Assembly (NCBI GenBank): GCA_910587075.1
Contig: CAJUKE010000043.1
Coordinates: 1 to 8,710, forward strand
Length of the DNA: 8,710 nt
Direction: 5' to 3'
Source of the DNA: an uncultured Muribaculaceae bacterium
GTDB lineage: Bacteria; Bacteroidota; Bacteroidia; Bacteroidales; Muribaculaceae
The notes beneath the pieces were generated by a model. The model worked only from the letters and a program-made list of their open reading frames with translations, was not told the DNA's origin and made no database searches. A program made the position numbers and the translations under genes. Positions 1-6,062 of this stretch are shown here, in pieces (the first letter of the stretch is position 1; each line of letters opens with the position of its first letter).

Positions 1-87
1 GTAAGCATTATACGGCAACCCACCATCCTCACCAACCGGAAAAATCTACTGACCCGAACCTTCGCATAGCGCCTCCGCGGGCCCGAT
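1..87. other. window edge, no gene assigned
   Basis: No convincing gene is visible here. Reading from base 1 there is an open frame of 22 codons to a TAG at 67-69, and a TAA stands at 2-4 in the next frame. Either could be the end of a rightward gene cut by the window edge, but the piece is too short to recognise. Confidence 0.3.
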
Positions 88-118
88 TTTGCCGAATGCG
101 GGGAATTAGGTAAATTCG
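88..118 (+). promoter_or_regulatory. Bacteroidota-type promoter of ung, predicted leaderless
   Basis: A TTTG at 88-91 lies exactly 19 bp before TAAATTCG at 111-118, one mismatch from the Bacteroidota -7 consensus TAnnTTTG. Only four bases (CGTT) separate the -7 box from the ATG at 123. Transcription in this phylum usually starts about five bases after the box, so the mRNA would begin at or beside the start codon with no room for a Shine-Dalgarno sequence. The promoter of the hydrolase operon near 8451-8481 has the same architecture, which supports both calls. Confidence 0.55.
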
Positions 119-122
119 CGTT

Positions 123-785
123 ATGGATGTCAAGATTGAAGAATCCTGGAAACAGGCCCTCGCGCCGGAATGGGAAAAGCCATACTTCCGGCAGCTTACC
201 GACTTCGTAAGGCGGGAATACGCCGCGACCACCGTATTCCCCCCGGCGGGGAAGATATTCGCCGCGTTCGACGCCTGCCCCTTCGACGAAGTGAAGGTGG
301 TACTGCTCGGCCAGGACCCCTACCACGGACCCGGCCAGGCCAACGGGCTCTGCTTCTCGGTGGCCCCTGGAGTGCCGTTCCCACCGTCGCTCCGCAACAT
401 ATTCCAGGAGGTTAGCTCCGACACCGGGGCACCCGTTCCAGCCGATGGCGACCTCAGCCGATGGGCGGCGCAGGGGGTGTTCTTGCTCAACGCCACCCTC
501 ACCGTGCGGTGCCACGCCGCGGGCTCCCACCAGCGCCAGGGCTGGGAGACGTTCACCGACGCCGTGATCTCCACCCTCTCGGCCCGACGCGACAACCTGG
601 TGTTCCTGCTCTGGGGCAGCTACGCCATCTCCAAGGCGCGGCTAATAGATCCGTCGCGCCACCTGGTACTCACATCCCCCCATCCGTCCCCCCTCTCCGC
701 CCACCGCGGCTTTTTCGGCAACGCCCATTTCTCCAAAGCCAACGCCTACCTGACCGAGCATGGCCGCGAACCCATAAGGTGGTGA
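123..785 (+). CDS. ung: uracil-DNA glycosylase, family 1 (Ung)
   Basis: Base excision repair enzyme of the cytoplasm that removes uracil from DNA after cytosine deamination or dUTP incorporation, leaving an abasic site. The 220-residue product has the usual length and all family 1 signatures: GQDPYHG at 63-69 with the water-activating Asp65, the uracil-contacting LLNATLTV at 121-128 with Asn123, and HPSPLSAHRGFFG at 187-199 with catalytic His187 and the DNA-intercalating loop. The start is supported by the opening MDVKIEESWK, typical of Bacteroidales Ung, and by a promoter ending four bases before the ATG. The DUF5103 gene begins 35 bp after the stop, so the two are probably co-transcribed; no functional link between them is evident. 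No defects seen; the identification is secure. Confidence 0.97.
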   Translation: MDVKIEESWKQALAPEWEKPYFRQLTDFVRREYAATTVFPPAGKIFAAFDACPFDEVKVVLLGQDPYHGPGQANGLCFSVAPGVPFPPSLRNIFQEVSSDTGAPVPADGDLSRWAAQGVFLLNATLTVRCHAAGSHQRQGWETFTDAVISTLSARRDNLVFLLWGSYAISKARLIDPSRHLVLTSPHPSPLSAHRGFFGNAHFSKANAYLTEHGREPIRW

Positions 786-820
786 CGCTCCCCACCAATC
801 CATTCCCACCCACAACCCAT

Positions 821-2074
821 ATGACGAAATTCGCCGCTACATACCTCTGCGCGCTGATGGCGGCCACTACAGTTGCCGCGGCACCGTTCCAACCGGCCGA
901 TACGCGGACGGCGATATTCTCCCCTGACTACCGCACCCTTTCCGTGGAGGTCGAGGGGAACCGCCTCGCGCCCCCGATTCTCGTAAGCGGGGCCGACGAC
1001 CACCTCGTAGTCGGCTTCGACGGCATGGGGGATGAACGGGAGTACCTGCGCTACTCCATATACCATTGCGACGCCGACTGGCGCCTGTCGGACCTCGTGG
1101 ACTCCGAGGTGTTCGACGGCTTCAACTATGCCGACGTTGAGGACTACGCCTTCTCGCGGGCCACGATAACCCATTATGTCCACTACTCCATAACCCTCCC
1201 CAATGAAGCGTTCCGCTTCCGCCTCTCGGGCAACTATCTGCTGCGGGTATATCCTGAGACCGAGCCGGAAAACGTGCTGCTCCAGGCCCGGTTCATGGTG
1301 TCGGAGGGCGCGGTGGGGGTCGGCGGCAGCGCCAGCTCGCGCACCGACATCGACTACAACGCCTCGTACCAGCAGGTCGAGGCAACGGTCGACCTGCGAA
1401 AATATCCCATACGCGACCCGTATAACGACATCACGCTGAAAATCGTGCGCAACGGCGACTACGGCAACGCCACTTCCATAACCCACCCATCGCGCGTAGC
1501 CGGATCGACACTGCGCTACGAGCACAACCCGGCCCTCATCTTCCCGGCGGGCAACGAGTACCGCCGCATGGAGGTCGTATCAACGAGCTATCCGGGGATG
1601 GGTGTCGACATGATCACTTTCGAGGAACCGTACTACCATATGTGGCTCGCCACCGACCACCCACGCGTAGGCAACCCCTACAGCTTCGACCGCACTCAGC
1701 ACGGACGCTTCTTCGTAAGGGAATACAACTCCGCTAACTCCGACACGGAGGCCGACTACGTCCCGGTACACTTCTCGCTTGATATGCTCCGCGTGCCCGA
1801 CGCCGAGGTATACCTGGAGGGCGACCTCGTGTACCGCGCCGCCGACAACACGGCCCGAATGGACTACAATCCTTCGACCGGGCGCTACGAGAAGACCCTC
1901 TTCCTGAAGCAGGGAGCGTATAACTACCGCTACACCGCGATTCCACCCTCGTTTGACATCGAGGGGAATTTCTACCAGACAATAAACGAATACACCATAC
2001 TGGTTTACTACCGCGCCCCGGGCGAGCGCTACGACCGCCTCATCGGCACCGGAGTCATATACTCCGGCACCTGA
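821..2074 (+). CDS. DUF5103 protein, type IX secretion plug-like, exported
   Basis: A 417-residue exported protein. Residues 1-21 form a signal peptide (a Lys near the start, then a hydrophobic Ala-rich stretch ending AAA before PFQ). Family hallmarks are the N-terminal block around 74-101, with YHCDADW at 81-87 and a GFN at 100-102, and the C-terminal block around 389-409 with YTILVYYRAPGERYDRLIG. In Flavobacterium the related plug protein closes the periplasmic end of the SprA translocon of the type IX secretion system. No other component of that system is encoded here, so its role in this organism is open; my recollection is that the family also occurs in gut Bacteroidales lacking the system. 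The reading frame extends upstream into ung, but the ATG at 821 is chosen because it gives a proper signal peptide and avoids overlap. Confidence 0.85.
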   Translation: MTKFAATYLCALMAATTVAAAPFQPADTRTAIFSPDYRTLSVEVEGNRLAPPILVSGADDHLVVGFDGMGDEREYLRYSIYHCDADWRLSDLVDSEVFDGFNYADVEDYAFSRATITHYVHYSITLPNEAFRFRLSGNYLLRVYPETEPENVLLQARFMVSEGAVGVGGSASSRTDIDYNASYQQVEATVDLRKYPIRDPYNDITLKIVRNGDYGNATSITHPSRVAGSTLRYEHNPALIFPAGNEYRRMEVVSTSYPGMGVDMITFEEPYYHMWLATDHPRVGNPYSFDRTQHGRFFVREYNSANSDTEADYVPVHFSLDMLRVPDAEVYLEGDLVYRAADNTARMDYNPSTGRYEKTLFLKQGAYNYRYTAIPPSFDIEGNFYQTINEYTILVYYRAPGERYDRLIGTGVIYSGT

Positions 2075-2117
2075 CCCCGCGGCACCTATATATTATGGCA
2101 TATAATCCGACAACGCA

Positions 2118-2714
2118 ATGTTTCAGATACAGAACACGCTGGTAAGTCTCGACCTTGCCGAACAGTTTTTTTGCTGCGACCTCGACGCCTGCCTCGGCGC
2201 CTGCTGCATCGAGGGTGACGCCGGCGCCCCCGTAACCGAGGCCGAGGCCGCGGAAATAGAACGCCTCGTGCCGGTGATCGAGCCGGATATGCTCCCCCGC
2301 GCCATCCAGGAGGTCAGGGAGAACGGCGTGGCCTACCGCGACCCCGACGGCGAACTCGTCACCACGATTCTCGACGGGCGCAACTGCGCCTTCTCCTGCT
2401 ACGGCAAGGGGGGCGTGTGCCTCTGCGCTCTTGAAAAAGCCTACCGCGAGGGACGCTCCGAGGGGAGCTTCAGAAAACCAGCTTCATGCGCCCTCTACCC
2501 CCTGCGCCTGAAGGAATATCCGACTTTCACCGCCGTGAACTACCATAGCTGGAAGATTTGCGAGCCGGCCCGCAAGCTCGGGCGACAGAAAGGGATACGC
2601 CTCTACCAGTTCCTCGAAGGGCCGCTCACCGAGCGCTTCGGCGCCGAATGGTACGCCGAACTAAAGGACAACTGCGAGCTCTACCTCCGCGAATACCCCG
2701 ACGGCCTCTCCTGA
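2118..2714 (+). CDS. DUF3109 family cysteine-rich protein
   Basis: A 198-residue, probably cytoplasmic protein; no signal peptide or membrane segment is seen. Its twelve cysteines are at 19, 20, 25, 29, 30, 90, 94, 101, 103, 124, 148 and 186. The Cx4Cx3CC cluster at 20-30, followed by IEGDAGAPV, and the FSCYGKGGVCLCALEKAYREG segment (92-112) identify the DUF3109 family, widespread in Bacteroidota. The cysteine spacing resembles the CxxCxxxCC metal-binding families (YkgJ type), so binding of zinc or an iron-sulfur cluster is a reasonable inference, but the biochemical role is unknown. A conserved YPLRLKEYPTFTAVNYHSWK block spans 127-146. The gene starts 43 bp after the DUF5103 stop. An ATG at 2095 is out of frame and gives no product. 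Confidence 0.88.
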   Translation: MFQIQNTLVSLDLAEQFFCCDLDACLGACCIEGDAGAPVTEAEAAEIERLVPVIEPDMLPRAIQEVRENGVAYRDPDGELVTTILDGRNCAFSCYGKGGVCLCALEKAYREGRSEGSFRKPASCALYPLRLKEYPTFTAVNYHSWKICEPARKLGRQKGIRLYQFLEGPLTERFGAEWYAELKDNCELYLREYPDGLS

Positions 2715-2786
2715 ACTGCCGCCAGCTCCGAACCAACCCCGCCCCTGATTCGTTGATAAAGTAAACAACTAAAAGCAGCGACAGCT

Positions 2787-3410
2787 ATGAAAGCATTACG
2801 ACGAATCAGCAGACATATGAAATCGGCCGCGAAGAGTATCGGCCGCAGAGGGATGCGCGTGGCAGCCGACCGCCTTCGCACGCTTCTCGGCGTAGCGGCC
2901 ATAGCCATGCTGCCGCTCGCGGCGGCAGCCGACGAGCCCACACCGGCCGAAAGTGGCGAAACGCAGCAGTCAATCGTGCCCGAGACCCCGATCGGTTTCA
3001 CCGGCATCGGCCCCGTGGTCTCCGGCTCGGTAAGCTATGACGACATCCCCTCGAAGGCCCGCAAATTCCTCGAACGTCACTGCGACGGCCACGCCGTAGT
3101 GAAAATCGACAAGCAGTTCGCCTCCGGCGAGTATGACCTCCGCCTGGCCGACGGCATCGACCTCGAATTCGACGCCAAAGGCAACGTGATCGGCGTGGAA
3201 GCCCCCGAAGGCTACTGCCTCTCGCCCACCCTCCTGAAAGCCGTGGTGCCCGGTAAGCTCTACCAGTTGCTCGACCACAACGGATTCATCGAAAGCGTCT
3301 CGGCCATGCACCGCGACCGCTCGGGCTACCGGCTCGACATAGCCGACCCGGTGTTCGACCAGGTATGCTACCACCCGTCCGGCGTCCTCACGATGATTGT
3401 CGACAAATAA
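2787..3410 (+). CDS. PepSY-like exported protein
   Basis: A 207-residue predicted periplasmic protein. A basic N-terminus is followed by a hydrophobic core (about 33-47, LLGVAAIAMLPLAAA) and likely cleavage before Asp49. From about residue 84 it matches the PepSY-like fold once called beta-lactamase-inhibitor-like: IPSKARKFLERHCDGHAVV (87-105), then YDLRLADGIDLEFDAKGNVIG (116-136). A second half-repeat covers about 146-205 with the matching YRLDIADPVFDQVCYHPSG. Function is unknown; such proteins often occur in tandem copies, but only one is present. The start is uncertain: ATGs at 2787, 2817 and 2853 are all in frame. The last gives the most ordinary signal peptide (MRVAADRLR n-region), while the first gives an unusually long basic n-region of about 32 residues. 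It lies 72 bp after the DUF3109 gene and ends the rightward cluster. Confidence 0.75.
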   Translation: MKALRRISRHMKSAAKSIGRRGMRVAADRLRTLLGVAAIAMLPLAAAADEPTPAESGETQQSIVPETPIGFTGIGPVVSGSVSYDDIPSKARKFLERHCDGHAVVKIDKQFASGEYDLRLADGIDLEFDAKGNVIGVEAPEGYCLSPTLLKAVVPGKLYQLLDHNGFIESVSAMHRDRSGYRLDIADPVFDQVCYHPSGVLTMIVDK

Positions 3411-3434
3411 CGGCATACGCCCATCGACTCCAAG

Positions 3435-3537
3435 AAACATATTTGTAACCCCGCAAGCCCCTTAGGAGGCCGCAGGGGGCCGAAAACAGCCCCCGAACGC
3501 CCCGAATGCGCCCCGCTTGCCTGCGAAAAATATGTTT
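3435..3537. repeat. 10-bp inverted repeat flanking GC-rich hairpins
   Basis: AAACATATTT at 3435-3444 and its exact reverse complement AAATATGTTT at 3528-3537 bracket a GC-rich core. Within the core, GGGGGC (3475-3480) pairs with GCCCCC (3489-3494) over an 8-base loop. Alternatively GGGGC (3476-3480) can pair with GCCCC (3457-3461), so the two stems exclude each other. The position, 25 bp after the PepSY-like gene, suggests transcript 3'-end processing or termination, but no T-tract follows the hairpin. Confidence 0.45.
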
Positions 3538-3605
3538 TACAGCATAAAGAGGCAAATTCACCCTAAAATTAATAACTTTTAAGAAAAGCGATTACAAAAA
3601 ATGCG

Positions 3606-3613
3606 TAATTTTG
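3606..3613 (+). promoter_or_regulatory. distal -7 box (P1) upstream of guaD
   Basis: TAATTTTG matches the Bacteroidota -7 consensus TAnnTTTG perfectly. No TTTG stands at the expected distance upstream, where the sequence is A-rich. A start near 3618 would give either a roughly 330-nt leader for guaD or a separate short RNA through the stem-loops at 3675-3764. Confidence 0.4.
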
Positions 3614-3674
3614 TGTGTCAGCTTAGCGAAGTTGACCACGCCCATTGAAAATACCGATTGTTCAACCGAGCACT

Positions 3675-3716
3675 ATCCCCGCTTCGGATGCCTCAACGAG
3701 GCGCTCAGGGCGGGAT
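3675..3716 (+). other. two-tier stem-loop in the guaD upstream region
   Basis: An outer stem pairs ATCCC/GC (3675-3682, one bulged C) with GCGGGAT (3710-3716). Inside it GCCTC (3690-3694) pairs with GAGGC (3698-3702) over an AAC loop. The structure would lie in RNA started at the box at 3606-3613. I recognise no known riboswitch class in it. Confidence 0.4.
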
Positions 3717-3739
3717 TGGCGGAGTGGAATAAAAGTCGA

Positions 3740-3764
3740 AAATGTTGCCATTATGGCCACATTT
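3740..3764. promoter_or_regulatory. 25-bp near-palindrome, candidate operator
   Basis: The arms AAATGT (3740-3745) and GCCAT (3747-3751) are mirrored by ATGGC (3753-3757) and ACATTT (3759-3764) around a central T at 3752. The only unmatched pair is T3746 against C3758. It is centred about 70 bp before the predicted start of the proximal guaD promoter, a usual place for a dimeric regulator. In RNA it could also fold into a hairpin. No regulator gene is adjacent. Confidence 0.5.
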
Positions 3765-3771
3765 GGATATT

Positions 3772-3787
3772 TTATGCATAATATGCA
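3772..3787. promoter_or_regulatory. overlapping palindromes next to the proximal guaD promoter
   Basis: TTATGCATAA at 3772-3781 is a perfect 10-bp palindrome. It overlaps TGCATA-A-TATGCA at 3775-3787, a second dyad centred on A3781. The pair ends about 21 bp before the -7 box at 3809, so a bound protein would contact the -33 region. Confidence 0.35.
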
Positions 3788-3808
3788 GTTTCTAATTGAA
3801 AATATCCG

Positions 3809-3816
3809 TATCTTTG
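3809..3816 (+). promoter_or_regulatory. proximal promoter -7 box (P2) of guaD
   Basis: TATCTTTG is a perfect TAnnTTTG match and is followed by CA, a frequent context in Bacteroidota promoters. The nearest -33-like sequence is TTTC at 3789-3792, 16 bp upstream, which is short and imperfect. This promoter may therefore depend on an activator at the palindromes upstream. The predicted start is near 3821. Confidence 0.55.
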
Positions 3817-3820
3817 CAGC

Positions 3821-3946
3821 CGCTCTACCAAAAGACAAGCGCATCGAGCCCCGCCGTTTCGCCGGAATCCTACCCCTCTTAGGAATCGGAATCCCCCTAC
3901 GGAATGCCACCGGGGAGCTGTAATCAAGCCCTAACCATTTACAACC
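3821..3946 (+). other. 5' leader of guaD
   Basis: About 125 nt between the predicted P2 start and the GTG of guaD. It contains GGAATCC/GGAATCG repeats at 3864-3894, a TCCTA/TAGGA stem (3868-3872 with 3880-3884) and a TCCCC/GGGGA stem (3892-3896 with 3912-3916). I see neither a purine riboswitch core nor a credible small ORF. A TTG-started frame at 3645-3923 crosses the region but looks non-coding. Confidence 0.3.
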
Positions 3947-4444
3947 GTGAAAACAGAAAAATACCCTATCACCGAACAGGACCGGCGGTTTATGGAGATG
4001 GCAGCCAAAATCGCGGAAGAGAACATCGACCGCGGAGGTGGCCCTTTCGGCGCTGTCATCGTCGACCGTGACGGAAATATCGTAGCCACCGGAGCCAACA
4101 CGGTTACCCTGGCCAACGACCCTACGGCCCACGCCGAAGTCAACGCGATCAGAAACGCGTGCGCTTCGCTGGCGAGCTTCTCGCTCGCCGGATGCACGGT
4201 CTACAGCTCGTGCGAACCTTGCCCGATGTGCCTCTCGGCACTTTACTGGGCCGGTGTCAGCCGGATTTTCTTCGGCAACACCAAGGAGGATGCCGACGCG
4301 ATCAATTTCTCCGACGACTTCATCTACAGGGAGTTGGAGAAACCACGCGGACAGCGCTCACTCCCCTGCGTCAGAATCGAGAACGACGCGACAATACGCG
4401 CGTTCGAGAAATGGGCGGCCAAAACTGATAAGATTGCATATTGA
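3947..4444 (+). CDS. guaD: guanine deaminase (cytidine-deaminase fold)
   Basis: Cytoplasmic zinc hydrolase converting guanine to xanthine and ammonia in purine salvage and catabolism. Of 165 residues, the zinc site is complete: His62 and proton-shuttling Glu64 in DPTAHAEVNAIR (58-69), and Cys92 and Cys95 in CEPCPMC (89-95). GGPFGAV (31-37) and Asn51 are also present. The segment FSDDFIYRELEKP (121-133) and the ending W-x4-TDKIAY match the short GuaD type of Bacillus subtilis rather than the tRNA deaminase TadA, though activity on other nucleobases is not excluded. The start is a GTG; the first in-frame ATG (residue 16) would cut into the first conserved helix, so GTG is preferred. The gene stands alone, with its own promoter region carrying palindromes upstream and a strong terminator downstream at 4692-4721. 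Confidence 0.88.
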   Translation: MKTEKYPITEQDRRFMEMAAKIAEENIDRGGGPFGAVIVDRDGNIVATGANTVTLANDPTAHAEVNAIRNACASLASFSLAGCTVYSSCEPCPMCLSALYWAGVSRIFFGNTKEDADAINFSDDFIYRELEKPRGQRSLPCVRIENDATIRAFEKWAAKTDKIAY

Positions 4445-4480
4445 TTGATTAGATATTGAATATTGGAGATTGAATTATCG

Positions 4481-4510
4481 ATTGATTATCTGGAAATTAC
4501 GCTAATTTTG
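4481..4510 (+). promoter_or_regulatory. promoter of a putative small RNA
   Basis: ATTG at 4481-4484, 18 bp before a perfect -7 box TAATTTTG at 4503-4510, predicts a start near 4515. No protein-coding gene follows on this strand before the terminator at 4692-4721, which points to a non-coding transcript. Confidence 0.5.
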
Positions 4511-4514
4511 TTTG

Positions 4515-4726
4515 CGAATTTGATTATTGAATTTATGTGATAATTGGTACATTGTTTGTCTAAATAATGGTCAAACAGTTACGAGGGTGAATGGATAAGT
4601 AAACCCTTAACGGGCCCCAGGGCCCGGACGTAACATAGGATTGAATGAATGATTGATTGATAAGTTTGTTTCATATACAAATGCCAATTAGAAAGGGCCG
4701 CGATGTGAATCGCGGCCCTTTTCTTG
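4515..4726 (+). ncRNA. putative structured small RNA, about 210 nt
   Basis: Between a good promoter and a perfect terminator lie complementary segments that nest in order. They are 4541-4549 with 4682-4690 (TAATTGG/CCAATTA core), 4555-4559 with 4677-4681 (TTTGT/ACAAA), 4572-4576 with 4664-4668 (CAAAC/GTTTG) and 4578-4583 with 4629-4634 (GTTACG/CGTAAC). The last closes a junction with two hairpins: AGGGT/ACCCT (4584-4588, 4603-4607) and CGGGCC/GGCCCG (4611-4616, 4621-4626, CCAG loop). The long interrupted rod resembles 6S RNA in size and outline, but I cannot assign a family. No tmRNA, RNase P RNA or SRP RNA signature is visible. Only very short ORFs occur (seven codons at 4567, three at 4590). 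Confidence 0.4.
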
Positions 4727-4729
4727 TTT
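4692..4729. terminator. intrinsic terminator, probably bidirectional
   Basis: A perfect 13-bp stem (AAAGGGCCGCGAT at 4692-4704 with its complement at 4709-4721, GTGA loop) is followed by TTCTTGTTT. On the opposite strand the stem runs into TTTCTAATT. It can end transcription from guaD or the small RNA on the plus strand and the ddl operon on the minus strand. Confidence 0.9.
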
Positions 4730-4780
4730 CGTTTCGGCCATCTTATCTTTCATTGGCCGTTATCTCGCGCAACGGCGGGT

Positions 4781-5986
4781 TCAGGCTTTCACACCACCCT
4801 TGGCGCCCTTGACGCCACCCTTGGTGCCACCACCCATCGCGAAAATATTCTGTGAGAAGGAGAAAGTTTTCTGCGAGCGGCGCGTGGCGCGCTTTACGGC
4901 CAGCTGCACCAGGCGCTCCATCAGCAGGTCGAAGCGGAGCCCCGTGGCCTCCCAGAGGTAAAACGACAGGGAGCCGGGTATGGTGTTGATCTCGTTGACG
5001 TAAATCTTGCGGTTAGAGCGGTCGATCATCACGTCGACGCGGCTCACGCCGTGGCAGCTGAGCACGCGGAAGGTCTCCCCGGCCAGGCGGCGTATCTCGG
5101 CGGTCTCGTCGGCGGGAAGGTCGGCGGGAATCTTCTTCGCCGAAGCCTGCATACCCTTCGCGCCCTTGTCGCCGCCCATGTACTTCGCCTCGTAGGAAAG
5201 AATCTCCGAGCTCTTGATGGGCTCCTCAAGGATGGAGGTCTCATACTCATCGCAGTCGCCGAGCACCGAGCAATTGATTTCCTGCATATCCTCAAGCATC
5301 TTCTCAACTATGATGCGCGAGGCGTAGCGCGAAGCGTCCTCAACGGAGCGTTCGAGCTGGGCGCGGTCGTGGGCGCAGCTGATGCCTATCGAGGAGCCGA
5401 GGTTGGCGGGCTTCACTATCACGGGATACCCGAGTTTCTCCTCGACCTCGGCGGTGAGCGCCCCCTTCTGGGCGAACCACTGGCGGTCGGTGAACCATAC
5501 ATAGTCGACCACCGGGATATTGTTCTCGCGGAGAATCATCTTCATGGTAATCTTGTCCATACCGTTGGCCGACGAGAGGGTGTCGCACCCGGCGAAGGGT
5601 ATGCCGATCGCCTCCAGAATACCCTCGAAAGTGCCGTCCTCGCCGTTGGCGCCGTGGAGCACGGGGATCACCACATCGAGCTTCGCCGCCTTATCCTTCT
5701 TCGAGAACATCCCCTTGGGGTTGGCCAGGTAGAGGTTGTAATCGCCGTATATCGGGCGCATATACACCTCCTCGGTCTGCTTCAGCAGCGAGGGTATGTC
5801 GCGGTAGTTTCCGAGGTTGAGGAGCGCGTCGCCGGTGTACCATCGGCCCTCCTTCGATATATAGATAGGCGTAACGTCGAACTTCGTACGGTCAACGGCG
5901 GCAATCGCCTGATTGGCCGAAATCACTGAAATTTCATGTTCGGTGGAGCGACCTCCGAAAAACACTCCGATATTTGTCTTAGCCAT
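4781..5986 (-). CDS. ddl: D-alanine--D-alanine ligase
   Basis: ATP-grasp enzyme joining two D-alanines into the dipeptide that MurF-type ligases attach to peptidoglycan precursors. Motifs in the 401 residues: FGGRSTEHEISV (10-21; Glu16 aligns with E. coli DdlB Glu15), HGANGEDGTFEG (111-122), KPANLGSSIGIS (192-203), YEAKY (265-269; Tyr269 aligns with DdlB Tyr216, marking D-Ala rather than D-lactate use), SRVDVM (315-320) and NEINTIPG (331-338, metal ligands). By eye, the position of DdlB Ser281 is a tyrosine (Tyr343, in SLSFYLWE). The open frame continues upstream, but MAKTNIGVFFGG is the natural start. The protein is longer than usual and ends in a Gly/Lys-rich tail (385-401). It lies 76 bp downstream of the MurF-type gene in one operon, and the shared terminator follows. 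Confidence 0.93.
   Translation of the reverse strand: MAKTNIGVFFGGRSTEHEISVISANQAIAAVDRTKFDVTPIYISKEGRWYTGDALLNLGNYRDIPSLLKQTEEVYMRPIYGDYNLYLANPKGMFSKKDKAAKLDVVIPVLHGANGEDGTFEGILEAIGIPFAGCDTLSSANGMDKITMKMILRENNIPVVDYVWFTDRQWFAQKGALTAEVEEKLGYPVIVKPANLGSSIGISCAHDRAQLERSVEDASRYASRIIVEKMLEDMQEINCSVLGDCDEYETSILEEPIKSSEILSYEAKYMGGDKGAKGMQASAKKIPADLPADETAEIRRLAGETFRVLSCHGVSRVDVMIDRSNRKIYVNEINTIPGSLSFYLWEATGLRFDLLMERLVQLAVKRATRRSQKTFSFSQNIFAMGGGTKGGVKGAKGGVKA
4794..4826. repeat. 21-bp repeat encoding the Gly/Lys tail of Ddl
   Basis: CCACCCTTGG occurs at 4794-4803 and 4815-4824, a period of 21 bp (seven codons). On the coding strand this gives KGGVK at residues 389-393 and 396-400. A small in-frame duplication at the gene end is the simplest explanation. 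Confidence 0.6.
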
Positions 5987-6036
5987 TGCTTTTGCAGCTA
6001 TAAGAGCTTGATTAGTATTATTTCTATTATATGTCG

Positions 6037-6055
6037 CGGGGGCTTTGACGCCCCG
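6037..6055 (-). other. hairpin between the MurF-type gene and ddl
   Basis: In the leftward transcript CGGGGC pairs with GCCCCG (one bulged C) over a six-base GTCAAA loop. It starts 8 bases after the upstream stop codon and about 50 bases before the ddl ATG. No U-tract follows, so it is more likely a processing or stabilising element than a terminator. I found no good -7 box of its own for ddl. Confidence 0.4.
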
Positions 6056-6062
6056 GTGCCGG

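Noticed and set aside
461..820. Upstream in-frame extension of the DUF5103 gene
   Set aside because: It would overlap ung by over 300 bp in another frame. The extension is Pro/Arg/His-rich shadow sequence, and the ATG at 821 opens a proper signal peptide.
3645..3923. 92-residue TTG-started frame before guaD
   Set aside because: It runs through stem-loops, palindromes and promoter boxes, and its translation resembles no protein I know. The frame is open by chance.
3821..3946. Purine riboswitch in the guaD leader
   Set aside because: The conserved three-way junction sequences of that class are not visible.
3662..4132. 156-residue minus-strand frame
   Set aside because: It is antisense to the guaD start and the regulatory region, with no domain or promoter of its own.
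5051..5929. 292-residue plus-strand frame opposite ddl
   Set aside because: Long antisense frames are expected opposite GC-rich genes. The composition is typical shadow sequence and ddl motifs are intact on the other strand.
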